Shown here piece after piece: positions 49,000-57,341 of a DNA stretch of 64,000 bases (the first letter of the stretch is position 1; every line of letters starts with the position of its first letter). Source of the DNA: DAIDKA01 sp036489445. GTDB taxonomy: Bacteria > Pseudomonadota > Gammaproteobacteria > Steroidobacterales > Steroidobacteraceae. The position numbers and the translations under genes were made by a program. A model generated the notes under the pieces. The model did no database searches and was not told the origin of the DNA. It saw only the letters and a list, made by a program, of their open reading frames with translations. Location of the stretch: assembly GCA_036489445.1 (NCBI GenBank), contig DASXFV010000017.1:1-64000 (forward strand), in the 5' to 3' direction.

Positions 49000-50757
49000 A
49001 TGGGTGCGACACGAACTTGGATGAGTTGGTCGGTCGGGGTGGTGGCAGCGCTGCTGCTGGCAGGATGCCACACCGTAGCGGCAGGCGTGAGCGCTGCGGC
49101 AGACGCGCCGGGCTCGGCCGCGGCCCCTGAGGGGGGGGCGGCCGCCGCACCCGCGGCAAGTGACTCCACCCCGACGGATCCCGCCCAGGCCAGCGTGTCT
49201 GGGGAGCAGGCGTTGCAGCACGGTGATTGTCGCACCGCATCCGAGGACTTTGCGGCGGCCTCCGTGGGGGCTACGGCGCAGATGGCGAGTCACGCCACCG
49301 AGGTGGCGCTGGACTGCGAAAACATCCCGGCCGCCTGGATCGCCGCCCGCAACTGGCTGCAGGCGGCCCCCAAAGACCCGCAGGCGGCGCTGGTGTATGC
49401 CACCGTTGCCCTGAAGCTGTACCACGTGCCGGAGGCGCGCGTGGCCGTTGCCACTGCGCTGGCGGCGGACGCCCAGGCCACCGACGCGGATCTGGTGGGC
49501 TCCATCCAGGTGCTTGCGCAACAGTCGGATGCCACGGCGGCCTTTGCAGCCCTGGATACGCCGCTCGATACCCCGCAGCGATCGGCGGTGGTGTTGACTG
49601 CGCTGGGCGACCTGGCGGTGGAGGCCTACGATTTCAAGCGCGCCGAGCATCTGGTCCAGGAGGCATTGCAGCGCGATCCGAAATCCACCGATGCCCTGCG
49701 CCTGATGGCGCGGATCGCGGTGCTGCGCGGCGATGCCACTTTGGCGCTGTCCACGGCGCGCCAGGTCGCGCAGCTGGATCCCTCCGACGGCGCCTTTGAA
49801 GTGGCCGAGGTCCTGCAGGACCTGGGTCGCACCGATGAGGCGCGCAAGGAGCTGGAACGGCTGCGCGCCGGCGGCGACATTGATGCGCGCGAAATCGACC
49901 GGCGTCTGGCCCTGCTGGCCTATGACGCGGGAGACCTGGAGCAGGCGCAGAAGCGTTTCACCGACCTGATGCGCAGTGGCGAGGCGGGCGATGGGGCCAT
50001 GTTCTACCTGGCACAGATTGCCGAGGCTCAGGGCGACAAGGATGCGGCACTGGCGATCTATCGGCGGCTGATCGATTCCTCCATGGCGGCACAAGCACGC
50101 GTCGCGGCGGCCGGACTGCTTCTGGACAGCGGCAAGCGTGCCGAGGCCTTCGCACTGATCGATGATCTGTCCGCTCACGACACGCGCAGTACCCTGGATC
50201 TGGTGGTGCAGAAAGCGCACCTGCTGGCTGACCACGGCGATACGGATGGTGCCTTGGCGCTGCTGTCGGCGGCGCTGGAAACCTATCCGCATCATCCGAC
50301 GTTGGAATACGAACGCGCCACGATGCTGGAGCGGGCAGGACAGACCCGCGAATCCGTGCAGGCCTTCGAGGGGCTGCTGACCGAGCGGCCGGAAGACCCG
50401 ACAGTGCTCAATGCCCTGGGGTACACGCTGGCCGATCACCAGCAGCAACTGCCGCGCGCCGAAAAGCTGATTCGCCAGGCGCTGGTGACCACCCCGGACA
50501 GCCCGGCGGCGCTGGACAGCTTGGGATGGGTGCGGTTTCGCCGCGGCGATTCGCGGGATGCGGCCGGAATTCTCGAGCACGCCTACACGGTTGGTCAGGA
50601 TCCAGACATTGCCGCCCACTGGGTCGAGGCGCTGTGGGTGAGCGGCTCGCAGGCCCAGGCGCGCAAGGTGCTCAGCGACGCTCTGGCTCGCCATCCCGAC
50701 TCGGCAGCGCTCGAAGCCACGCGGCATCGTCTGGCGCCGAAGTCCGGACGCCCCTGA
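49000..50757 (+). CDS. TPR-repeat outer-membrane lipoprotein
   Basis: The 585-residue protein has a signal sequence with lipobox LAGC (Cys23), an Ala/Pro-rich linker (about 25-65) and then a long array of tetratricopeptide repeats to the end (for example ALGDLAVEAYDFKRAEHLVQEAL, MFYLAQIAEAQGDKDAALAIYRRL). It immediately precedes lolB, 1 nt apart. TPR lipoproteins at this place next to lolB occur in pseudomonads and relatives; the function is unknown, possibly an envelope scaffold. The frame extends upstream to 48754, but the lipobox fixes the start at 49000. Confidence 0.85.
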   Translation: MGATRTWMSWSVGVVAALLLAGCHTVAAGVSAAADAPGSAAAPEGGAAAAPAASDSTPTDPAQASVSGEQALQHGDCRTASEDFAAASVGATAQMASHATEVALDCENIPAAWIAARNWLQAAPKDPQAALVYATVALKLYHVPEARVAVATALAADAQATDADLVGSIQVLAQQSDATAAFAALDTPLDTPQRSAVVLTALGDLAVEAYDFKRAEHLVQEALQRDPKSTDALRLMARIAVLRGDATLALSTARQVAQLDPSDGAFEVAEVLQDLGRTDEARKELERLRAGGDIDAREIDRRLALLAYDAGDLEQAQKRFTDLMRSGEAGDGAMFYLAQIAEAQGDKDAALAIYRRLIDSSMAAQARVAAAGLLLDSGKRAEAFALIDDLSAHDTRSTLDLVVQKAHLLADHGDTDGALALLSAALETYPHHPTLEYERATMLERAGQTRESVQAFEGLLTERPEDPTVLNALGYTLADHQQQLPRAEKLIRQALVTTPDSPAALDSLGWVRFRRGDSRDAAGILEHAYTVGQDPDIAAHWVEALWVSGSQAQARKVLSDALARHPDSAALEATRHRLAPKSGRP

Positions 50758-50758
50758 C

Positions 50759-51403
50759 ATGACGGTTCGCAGGGCCGTGGCCGCGGATGCGCGGCCCCTT
50801 CATCTTTTGTCCTATTTCGCTGCGAGCCTGCTGCTGGCGGGTTGCCAGAGCGTGCCGAAACCGGTCGCGCCCACCGCGACGCCGGAGCAGGTGGCGACGC
50901 AATGGCCAGCCCGTCGCGCGTTTCTGCAGGCCCGCACGCGCTTCACCGTGCAGGGACGCATCGGCGTCGTGGCGGGAACGGATGGCTTCAATGGCCGCTT
51001 GCGCTGGATCCAGGACGGCTCCCTCACCACCGTGAGTCTGGATGGGCCCCTGGGCGTGGGCGGCGTGCGCATCAGGAGCGATGCGGGTGTGCTGACTCTG
51101 ACCACGCCCTCCGGCGAGGCCCTGGACAGCCAGGCGGCCCACGATGAACTGGTCAAGCGCTTAGGATTCGAGCCGCCGCTGGGCAGCCTGCGATACTGGA
51201 TACAGGGAGTTCCCGACCCTTCCGGCTCGGGTGAGGAGAGGCCCGACGCGCAGGGGTATCTGGGCTCTTTGGCGCAGGACGGCTGGTCGGTGACCTTCAG
51301 TGCCTATATGCAGACCTCCGACGGCGCATTGCCGCAGAAGCTGACCGTTGAGCGCGGCACGGTGCGGGTCCGACTGGTGATGCAGACCTGGCACTCCCCA
51401 TGA
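50759..51403 (+). CDS. lolB: Outer-membrane lipoprotein localisation protein LolB
   Basis: LolB accepts lipoproteins from LolA and inserts them in the outer membrane. The 214-residue protein has a lipobox LAGC with Cys29 and the LolB core: FTVQGRIGVVAGTDGFNGRLRW, the exposed hydrophobic loop DGPLGVGGVRI, and LRYWIQGVPDP. The stop overlaps the ispE start by 4 nt. The order lolB-ispE-tRNA-Gln-prs is conserved in many gammaproteobacteria. Confidence 0.93.
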   Translation: MTVRRAVAADARPLHLLSYFAASLLLAGCQSVPKPVAPTATPEQVATQWPARRAFLQARTRFTVQGRIGVVAGTDGFNGRLRWIQDGSLTTVSLDGPLGVGGVRIRSDAGVLTLTTPSGEALDSQAAHDELVKRLGFEPPLGSLRYWIQGVPDPSGSGEERPDAQGYLGSLAQDGWSVTFSAYMQTSDGALPQKLTVERGTVRVRLVMQTWHSP

Positions 51404-52239
51404 CCGCGCCGACCCTGTGGCCAGCGCCGGCCAAACTGAATTTGTTTCTGCATGTCACCGGGCGCCGCATGGATGGCTATCACGATCTGCAGACTGTTTT
51501 TCAGCTCATCGACCTGGCAGATGACATCCATATCCAGGTGCGTCCGGATGCATTGATCGAGCGGCTGGCAGGCCCTGAGGAGGTGGCGCCAGAAGCGGAT
51601 CTGATGGTGCGGGCCGCGCGGGCGCTGCAGGCCGCGACCGGCAATCGACGGGGTGCCAACCTCAGCCTTACCAAGCGCATTCCCATGGGCGGCGGTCTGG
51701 GGGGTGGCAGCTCGGATGCGGCCACGGTGCTCGTCGCGCTGAATCGGCTCTGGGAGTGCGGGCTGTCGGAAGACGATCTTGCAGCCATCGGTGTCGAACT
51801 GGGTGCGGACGTGCCGGTATTTGTGCGCGGTCGGTCCGCCTGGGCCGAAGGCCGCGGCGAGCGGCTGACGCCCATCGAACTACCCGAACGCTGGTTTGCG
51901 CTGGTGCACCCCAAGGTACATGTCCCCACCGCAGCGGTGTTCCAGGCGCCTGAATTGACACGAAATTCCGCCCCGATCACAATAGCCGGCTTTTTATCAT
52001 CGGGCGGACGGAATGATTTCGAGCCGGTGGTGCGCGTGCGTTACCCCGAGGTCGGACGCGCGCTTGACTGGCTGGGGCACTTCGCACCAGCACGGCTGAC
52101 AGGCACGGGGTCATGCATTTTCGCACCCTGCGCAAGCCTGGACGAGGCTCAAGACATCGTGGCACGGGTCCCTGCGCACTGGCGCGCAATGGTGGCCCGC
52201 GGCATCAATGTCTCGCCTCTTCTGACCGCGCCCGCCTGA
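51400..52239 (+). CDS. ispE: 4-diphosphocytidyl-2-C-methyl-D-erythritol kinase
   Basis: IspE phosphorylates an intermediate of the MEP isoprenoid pathway. It has 279 residues and is a GHMP kinase: PAPAKLNLFLHVTGRRMDGYHDLQTVF at the start, the ATP loop PMGGGLGGGSSDAATVL, and the C-terminal LTGTGSCIFAPC. It overlaps lolB by 4 nt and is followed 42 nt later by tRNA-Gln. Confidence 0.96.
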   Translation: MTAPTLWPAPAKLNLFLHVTGRRMDGYHDLQTVFQLIDLADDIHIQVRPDALIERLAGPEEVAPEADLMVRAARALQAATGNRRGANLSLTKRIPMGGGLGGGSSDAATVLVALNRLWECGLSEDDLAAIGVELGADVPVFVRGRSAWAEGRGERLTPIELPERWFALVHPKVHVPTAAVFQAPELTRNSAPITIAGFLSSGGRNDFEPVVRVRYPEVGRALDWLGHFAPARLTGTGSCIFAPCASLDEAQDIVARVPAHWRAMVARGINVSPLLTAPA

Positions 52240-52281
52240 TGTCGTATCGCGTGCCAGTCGAAAAATTAGGATTGTTCATGG

Positions 52282-52356
52282 TGGGGTGTCGCCAAGTGGT
52301 AAGGCAGCGGGTTTTGATCCCGCCATTCGTAGGTTCGAATCCTGCCACCCCAGCCA
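52282..52356 (+). tRNA. tRNA-Gln (UUG)
   Basis: The 75-nt gene includes an encoded CCA. The acceptor stem TGGGGTG (52282-52288) pairs with CACCCCA (52346-52352). The anticodon arm is GCGGG, loop TTTTGAT, CCCGC, with anticodon TTG at 52314-52316. The T-arm contains GGTTCGAATCC. Its 3' half is duplicated at 55847 and 57272, marking it as the integration target of mobile DNA. Confidence 0.97.
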
Positions 52357-52360
52357 CTTT
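52308..52360 (+). repeat. attL: Attachment-site repeat, copy 1 (left end, within tRNA-Gln)
   Basis: These 53 bases cover the anticodon arm to just past the CCA of tRNA-Gln and are identical to 55847-55899. A third copy at 57272-57320 matches 48 of 49 bases. Such duplication of a tRNA 3' end is the footprint of site-specific integration by a tyrosine recombinase. Confidence 0.88.
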
Positions 52361-52531
52361 CACTATAAGAAACAATATCTTATAGCCGGAATGGTTTCCT
52401 ACGGGTTTTCCGCTAGTGGCTGCTTGGTGACTACAGTCCTTGAGTTCTGATTTCTGACTTCCAATTAGCGGGCCGTTGACTTCCAATTGGCCGACACTGA
52501 TAGTCCCAATTGCCCGGGATTCGGAGTCGAC

Positions 52532-53752
52532 ATGTTCCAGCGGTTTGCGGAGCGGCGGGCGGAAGAAGCCCTTTCGGATACCCCGGTTGTCCTGATCGTA
52601 GGACCGCGCCGCGCTGGCAAGACCACTCTCGTCCGAAAGATGGGGGAGGCCGGTCAAACCTATATCACCCTCGACGATCAGACAGTCCTCGGTGCCGCCC
52701 AGTCCGATCCGGCGGGATTCATCCGAGGTCTGGAGCGGGCCATCATCGACGAGATTCAACGCGCCCCCGACCTGCTGCTCGCGATCAAGAAGACGATTGA
52801 TGAGGATTATCGGCCGGGGCGGTTTCTGCTTACCGGCTCGGCGAACGTGCTGACCCTGCCCCGGGTTGCCGATAGCTTGGCTGGCCGGATGGAAACGATC
52901 CGGATGCTGCCGCTGGCAAGAGCTGAGATTGAAGGTCGGGCGCCGACCTTTCTGGAATGTCTCTTTGAGGGAAAGCTCCACAGGCAGCCGGGTGCGGTCG
53001 TTGGTGATGATCTTGTCCGGTTGGTCCTGATCGGCGGCTTCCCTGAGGCGGTTAGTCGCGATAGCGAGCGACGGCGGCAGGATTGGTCGCGGTCCTATCT
53101 CACCTCGGTCCTGACCCGCGATCTGCGGGACATTGCCGACGTGGAAAAGCTGACCGAACTTCCCAAGTTCGTGCGGCTACTGGCCGAGCACTCCGGCCAG
53201 TTGGTCAACTATTCGCAGTTCGGGGGCGGCATCGATGTCAGTCACAAGACAGCGCAGCGTTATGTGGGGCTGCTCGAACAGGTGTTCCTGGTATCAACAG
53301 TACAACCCTGGTTCACCAATACGCTGAAGCGGATCGTCAAGACGCCAAAGCTGCATTTCCTCGATTCAGGCTTGCTGGCGACCGTTCGCGGACTCACCTT
53401 TGACCGGATCAAGGCTGATCGTGGAGCGTTCGGGGCGCTGCTGGAGAGCTTCGTGTTCTCGGAAGTGCTGAAGCTCATGACGGCATCCGACCTACGGCTG
53501 ACACCCCATCATTTCCGGGATCATGAAATGCGCGAGGTGGATATCGTGCTGGAGCGCGATGACGGCACGATCGTGGGAGTCGAGGTGAAGGCGAGCGCCA
53601 CAGTCAAGGCCGGCGACTTCGCAGGTCTGCGGGCGTTGGCCGAAGCTTGCGCGGATCGCTTTGCCTTCGGCGTCGTCCTCTACGACAGCACGGATGTCGT
53701 GCCGTTCGGCGATCGGCTGGCGGCTGCGCCGTTGTCGGGCTTGTGGGATTGA
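52532..53752 (+). CDS. AAA family ATPase with DUF4143-type C-terminal domain
   Basis: This 406-residue protein belongs to the widespread ATPase family with an N-terminal P-loop domain (GPRRAGKTT at about 24-32; Walker B in AIIDEIQRAP; sensor LLTGSAN) and a C-terminal DUF4143/nuclease-like part (DHEMREVDIVLERDDGTIVGVEVKAS, an Asp...Glu-x-Lys pattern). The DxxxxxGxExK arrangement resembles PD-(D/E)xK nucleases, but activity is not established. ATG at 52532 is preferred; a longer frame starts at 52487. Such genes are typical island cargo. The left attachment repeat is about 170 nt upstream. Confidence 0.85.
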   Translation: MFQRFAERRAEEALSDTPVVLIVGPRRAGKTTLVRKMGEAGQTYITLDDQTVLGAAQSDPAGFIRGLERAIIDEIQRAPDLLLAIKKTIDEDYRPGRFLLTGSANVLTLPRVADSLAGRMETIRMLPLARAEIEGRAPTFLECLFEGKLHRQPGAVVGDDLVRLVLIGGFPEAVSRDSERRRQDWSRSYLTSVLTRDLRDIADVEKLTELPKFVRLLAEHSGQLVNYSQFGGGIDVSHKTAQRYVGLLEQVFLVSTVQPWFTNTLKRIVKTPKLHFLDSGLLATVRGLTFDRIKADRGAFGALLESFVFSEVLKLMTASDLRLTPHHFRDHEMREVDIVLERDDGTIVGVEVKASATVKAGDFAGLRALAEACADRFAFGVVLYDSTDVVPFGDRLAAAPLSGLWD

Positions 53753-54010
53753 AGGCGCGCAAATCGGAATTGAGCCGATGTTCTTGGGGATTTCCTACCA
53801 GCGCAGCGGCACGCGTTCAATAACATCGCCAGCAGAATTCTTGTGGATGAGCTCCGTTAATTGCATCTAGCAAAGCATCGGAAAATTGGTTGGGAATGGG
53901 TGTGTATGGTGCGGGATGGCGCCGGATCGGCAGTTGGCGGTAGGCTCGCGTAGCGTTTCAAAATCGCCTTTCCGTGCTGTTTACGGAGGGGGGCGCGCAG
54001 AAGGTTCCCG
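53753..54010. other. Island intergenic stretch, no gene seen
   Basis: These 258 nt lie between the ATPase gene and the transposase remnant. Only short frames occur and none has a recognisable product or ribosome-binding site. The last part may be the outer fragment of the same insertion sequence, because reading resumes in a transposase-like frame after 54010. Confidence 0.4.
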
Positions 54011-54259
54011 ATGCCAAGACGCTCGGATCGACTCGCCCTGGCGCTCGGCCTCGAGATCATCGAGCAGATCCACCGCCGAGTGGTGAGCATTGCACGTGAG
54101 AAGCACATCGTACGCGGACGGCGGGTGCGCGTGGACACCACGGTGGTGGAGACCGACATTCACTACCCTACCAACGGCTCCCTTCATCGATCAAACGCAG
54201 CTGAAAACCGATTGAAACGACAAAATCGCCAAATGGTTGGGGTCCGGGGAGTTACCTAG
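54011..54259 (+). pseudogene. Transposase fragment (ISNCY/IS1182-like)
   Basis: The 82-codon frame contains LEIIEQIHRRVVSIAREKHIV, then RRVRVDTTVVETDIHYPT, the first catalytic-Asp region of ISNCY-type and related transposases, in which the Asp of VDTTVVETD is part of the DDE triad. A normal transposase continues for more than 250 residues; here similarity stops at about 54180 and the frame ends at 54259. No terminal inverted repeats were found. It is a remnant. Confidence 0.65.
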
Positions 54260-54512
54260 CAAGGTCCCATAGTTGCAGCTCCTAACGAAACTTCAGTTGC
54301 ATGCGTTGTCGGTCGAACCAAACCACAAACGAACCGAGGCCAACGCGGGACGAAACATAATCTGGCAGCAAACAACTAATGCCAGGGCTTTCTTCCGCGG
54401 GAATTTACGCTTTAACATCGTCAGGTAAGACTCAATCACTCAGGCTTCTTCATTTGCACAATCAGGTCGAATCTCGTGAGTCGTGAATACGTAGAGAAAA
54501 GGCTGGGCGAAA
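54260..54512. other. Island stretch without recognised gene
   Basis: This is 253 nt of comparatively AT-rich sequence between the transposase remnant and the next orphan gene. No convincing frame, repeat or RNA gene is visible. It probably contains the promoter of the downstream gene, but no clear hexamers stand out. Confidence 0.35.
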
Positions 54513-55646
54513 TTGCGAGTCAATCTCAACCGACTCGCCGGCGAGCAAGATCAAGCGGACCTGGGCAGTCCAATCCAGGACGCTTCGGTGAGAAAGGAAA
54601 CAGTCCTTACGGCGGTTATTCCTGAGGCGGTGTCGCAATCCGACGTTGAGATCATGTCGGAGTCCACCGCCCGCGCCTCGTTGCTACAAAAACAGAAGCA
54701 GGGTAAGCCTGATTCCCCATCTTCTGTACTCTCCAGTCAGCCGTCTCATTCGGCGTTTCGCGTGCGCAGTATGGCCAAACCTATGAAGTTCATTTCTGAG
54801 TACGACGGAGAAATCCGCCGTCTCAAGGACGACCTCTACCAGGCTCGCCGAGCCATCATTTGCCTCATGCCCGAGCCCGTTCAGGAAATCCTCGGCACCT
54901 ATTATCGATGTACGTCCCGAATGGAGCTTCACCAGTGGGAAAGCAACGTGATTGACCAGTTGGTTGAATTGGCAAAGCCCATTCCTCGTCGCACCGCCCA
55001 CGACAACGAACGCGCGTATTGTCCGCTCTGTAGTGGCAGCGCGCAGAGCCTCTACGAGGAGCAGCAAGGTTTCAGTCTCCCCATTGGACTTCGGAGGCAC
55101 CTGGAGGGATGGGGAAACACACACCAATGCGACGTCACCGTCGCAGCCTTTAGACTGGCGCGCGATTGGGCTCATGACAAGTTTCATGAAATCGAGCAAC
55201 AAGAGCACGCTGAAGCTGAGGCCAAGCTCGCGGCCCGAAGAGCTAGGGAGACTCTCTACCAGACCGGCCCCCACAGTGAACCTGAACTCATGGGAGGCCG
55301 ATATCAGTGGCGCCCCGTGCGCAATCACAAAAGTCTCTCTTGGGCCGAGGAGCGCCTGGAGGAGCTGGGATTCAAAAAGATGCTCCGGGATAGAGTGAAG
55401 TCATACATCCACGAGCATCCCGGTGTCTTCGTTTATGCGGACCCCAGAGAGGAGGGCAGAATCGAATTCTTCGTCTACCGGTTCCCTCCACCTCCGGTAC
55501 TTCGCAAGTCTCGACGAGGGCCCAATTTCGAGCCGCGCCCTCATTTCAGTCTGTCAGATGCCTGGAAAAATGACCTGCAGGGGAAGTACTCCGAGCGACT
55601 CGACCAAGCGATAGCTGCACTAGGCAGTGGACAGGTTCCTCGGTGA
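54513..55646 (+). CDS. Hypothetical island protein with CxxC/His cluster
   Basis: The frame encodes up to 377 residues; starts at 54654 or 54771 are alternatives because the first 85 residues look unstructured. A central segment has AYCPLCSG, about 25 residues, then RRHLEGWGNTHQC, a Cys2-His/Cys arrangement that could bind zinc. A helical Glu/Ala-rich stretch (HEIEQQEHAEAEAKLAARRAR) follows. The C-terminal third is basic and aromatic. I recognise no family. Base composition is lower in GC than the core genes, consistent with acquisition. Confidence 0.6.
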   Translation: MRVNLNRLAGEQDQADLGSPIQDASVRKETVLTAVIPEAVSQSDVEIMSESTARASLLQKQKQGKPDSPSSVLSSQPSHSAFRVRSMAKPMKFISEYDGEIRRLKDDLYQARRAIICLMPEPVQEILGTYYRCTSRMELHQWESNVIDQLVELAKPIPRRTAHDNERAYCPLCSGSAQSLYEEQQGFSLPIGLRRHLEGWGNTHQCDVTVAAFRLARDWAHDKFHEIEQQEHAEAEAKLAARRARETLYQTGPHSEPELMGGRYQWRPVRNHKSLSWAEERLEELGFKKMLRDRVKSYIHEHPGVFVYADPREEGRIEFFVYRFPPPPVLRKSRRGPNFEPRPHFSLSDAWKNDLQGKYSERLDQAIAALGSGQVPR

Positions 55647-55726
55647 CACTGTCCAACACGGGGACTACAGACCTTCTGCAACACGAATCAGTGCGCGCTT
55701 TCGAACGTCGGCGCAATGCTTCATCC

Positions 55727-55830
55727 GTGTATCATCCGCCGCCCGTTGGTGGCCAACTTGGTGGCTGCCGTGGGGCATGAATGGGATTCGAGGGGATTTT
55801 CCTCACCGTGAAATCAGTAGGTTGCTGTTT
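55727..55830 (+). repeat. Diverged att-flanking repeat, copy 1
   Basis: From gtgtatcatccgccgccc to the stretch gggattcgaggggat this region resembles 57124-57253 in the same order, and each lies just left of a tRNA-end repeat. The short direct repeats gggatt/gggatg separated by cgag look like arm-type recombinase binding sites (inference). The similarity is patchy, with an insertion in the second copy. Confidence 0.5.
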
Positions 55831-55846
55831 TTGCATGAATTATGGA

Positions 55847-55899
55847 CGGGTTTTGATCCCGCCATTCGTAGGTTCGAATCCTGCCACCCCAGCCACTTT
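55847..55899 (+). repeat. attR: Attachment-site repeat, copy 2 (middle)
   Basis: Identical over 53 bases to 52308-52360 in tRNA-Gln. It lacks the tRNA 5' half, so it is not a tRNA gene. It forms the right end of the first element and the left boundary of the second. Confidence 0.88.
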
Positions 55900-56346
55900 T
55901 TTCTAGCCTTATCAGATACTGATCCGTGCGTGAGGGCGCTGCTGCCCAAGCTGGTTTGTGCGCCGCATCGGGCGCCGGATCGCCTCGATGTCCGTCTCCA
56001 CGGCACCGTCCATCCACGCCGATACACCCGCCACATGGTCGCTATGCCGTGCCCATGTTGCTTCGCGTTGTACGGCGGCCTCTTGCAATCATGAGATTCC
56101 AGCTGATCGAGGTGTGTCGGGGGGCGTACTGTTTACGGTAGTGGATCCGCAATCGTTTCAATGTTTGCCGCCATCAGACCGGCGGGCTGGAGACTCGTAA
56201 TCTTGCAAATGTTGTGATGCAGAACGTGCTCATCCAACGAGTGTGCTCAGGGTTGGCCCATCGTGGGTGATCGGCCGTAGAATCCCGCATTGTGAGCATT
56301 GGGCGTTGCCCTTCATCCGCAACCATAAATTCATGAGGAACATAAA
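55900..56346. other. 447-nt stretch without recognised gene
   Basis: Several short frames exist on both strands, but none has family features, codon use or ribosome-binding sites that convince. The last 20 bases contain the gaggaac ribosome-binding site of the next gene. Confidence 0.4.
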
Positions 56347-56673
56347 ATGAAGATAGCGATCAAGCGGCTCGTTCTGGCTGTGTGTGCTATTTCCATTGCC
56401 GAAGTTGCGATGGCGGCGATCCCAAAGGCTAGGATAGAAAAGGACCCAAAGGACGCGCGAACTGCCAGGGTCGTGGCGACGTCAGCGGAAGGGGATACAG
56501 CAACTTATAGATGTCAGTTCGCTTGGCAAATTTCATTCAACGACCGCGATACCACCGACACATGTGAAGTGAACGTTCCCGCAGGCACCAAGGATGCCGC
56601 CGTGTGCGTCAAGCAATACGACAAGAGAATCTCCGAGATCGTGATGGTCCAGTCGAGCTGTAAGGCTATTTGA
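56347..56673 (+). CDS. Small exported protein of unknown function (island cargo)
   Basis: The 108-residue product has a signal peptide (KIAIKRLVLAVCAISIAEVAMA-A) and a mature domain of about 85 residues with four cysteines (YRCQF, DTCEV, AVCVKQ, SSCKAI), enough for two disulfides. A ribosome-binding site gaggaac precedes the ATG by 7 nt. It is the only credible gene of the second element. No family is recognised. Confidence 0.65.
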   Translation: MKIAIKRLVLAVCAISIAEVAMAAIPKARIEKDPKDARTARVVATSAEGDTATYRCQFAWQISFNDRDTTDTCEVNVPAGTKDAAVCVKQYDKRISEIVMVQSSCKAI

Positions 56674-57123
56674 GAACCGAGAGCAGTCCGGAGCCTCGGT
56701 CTCCCGGCAATTCCGGACTGTCGGGTGGTCCGGAAAACCTGTTCACCTGCGTCGGGTACGAGTCAGATCGCGAGCAATTCTTACCGCGGCGTCGATAGGA
56801 CGGCGCAACACCATTCGCGCGGACTCAGAGGGGTAGCATCACTGTCGAGTGCGGCTGAGGCTCAGGCAGTAAGGATGTGAGGCGATCAGATCGGTTCGGG
56901 ATTGCTGGAGGACACCTGGCTGCAGGTGACCTGGCAATTGACGAATCACCAGGCGCCGCTCGGAACTGGAAGCTCGGGAAAACCACCATAGGTGCTCTGC
57001 TAGGGTAGGTTTCCAGTTAGGTTGCCCCAAGCCTATATCGAACCGGGGGATTCTCAGGGAAAATACCCCAGGGCGGACAGCGCCTTAGGTGAGATTGAAA
57101 CCGACCCGGCTGGACAGGCCATC
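56674..57123. other. 450-nt stretch without recognised gene
   Basis: No frame here has recognisable features. A 63-codon frame on the minus strand (57030-56839) was considered and not accepted. The region leads into the att-flanking repeat. Confidence 0.4.
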
Positions 57124-57253
57124 GTGTATTATCCGCCGCCCGATTCGCGGGTAGGGATCGGATCCAAAGTCCAGTGACAGCTTTGGTGACAGCCATGGGG
57201 AATTGATGGGATGCGAGGGGATGCGAAGTTCCGTAAAGTCAGTAACTTACTGA
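57124..57253 (+). repeat. Diverged att-flanking repeat, copy 2
   Basis: This copy starts with gtgtattatccgccgccc and includes two near-direct repeats around gtgacag (57174-57191) and the tandem gggatgcga motifs (57208-57223), followed by aaagtcagtaact. It parallels 55727-55830 and lies directly left of the third tRNA-end repeat. Confidence 0.5.
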
Positions 57254-57271
57254 TTATAAATGGCTTCTTTG

Positions 57272-57320
57272 GGGTTTTGATCCCGCCATTCGGAGGTTCG
57301 AATCCTGCCACCCCAGCCAC
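57272..57320 (+). repeat. attR: Attachment-site repeat, copy 3 (right end, next to prs)
   Basis: Forty-eight of 49 bases match the tRNA-Gln 3' end; the single change is T52330 to G57293, in the variable loop. Because prs follows 22 nt later, this is probably the original chromosomal tRNA end, displaced from its 5' half by integration. Confidence 0.85.
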
Positions 57321-57341
57321 AATTGCAGGGGGAAGAGAGTC

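Larger units (their letters stand above)
52357..57320. mobile_element. Integrated region (two tandem element remnants) between tRNA-Gln and prs
   Basis: The interval between the intact tRNA and the third tRNA-end repeat separates tRNA-Gln from prs, which are adjacent in relatives. The middle repeat divides it into a 3.5-kb part (ATPase, transposase remnant, a 377-residue orphan) and a 1.4-kb part (a small exported protein). Coding density and GC are lower than in the neighbours. No integrase gene is left, so both units look like decayed or passenger elements that cannot move on their own. Confidence 0.8.

Noticed and set aside
48895..50760. Minus-strand open frame of 621 codons opposite the TPR lipoprotein gene
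   Set aside because: The plus frame has a signal peptide, lipobox and TPR repeats; the minus frame is compositional.
55803..56036. Short minus-strand frame crossing the middle attachment repeat
   Set aside because: It reads through the tRNA-derived repeat, has no family signature and no start signal.
56839..57030. 63-codon minus-strand frame in the second element
   Set aside because: No ribosome-binding site or recognisable motif; too short to support in repeat-rich mobile DNA.
55847..57320. Two further tRNA-Gln genes
   Set aside because: Only the 3' halves are present; acceptor 5' strand and D-arm are missing, so these are attachment repeats.
52308..57320. CRISPR array from three similar repeats
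   Set aside because: The copies are 3.5 and 1.4 kb apart and derive from a tRNA; there are no regularly spaced short repeats or cas genes in the window.
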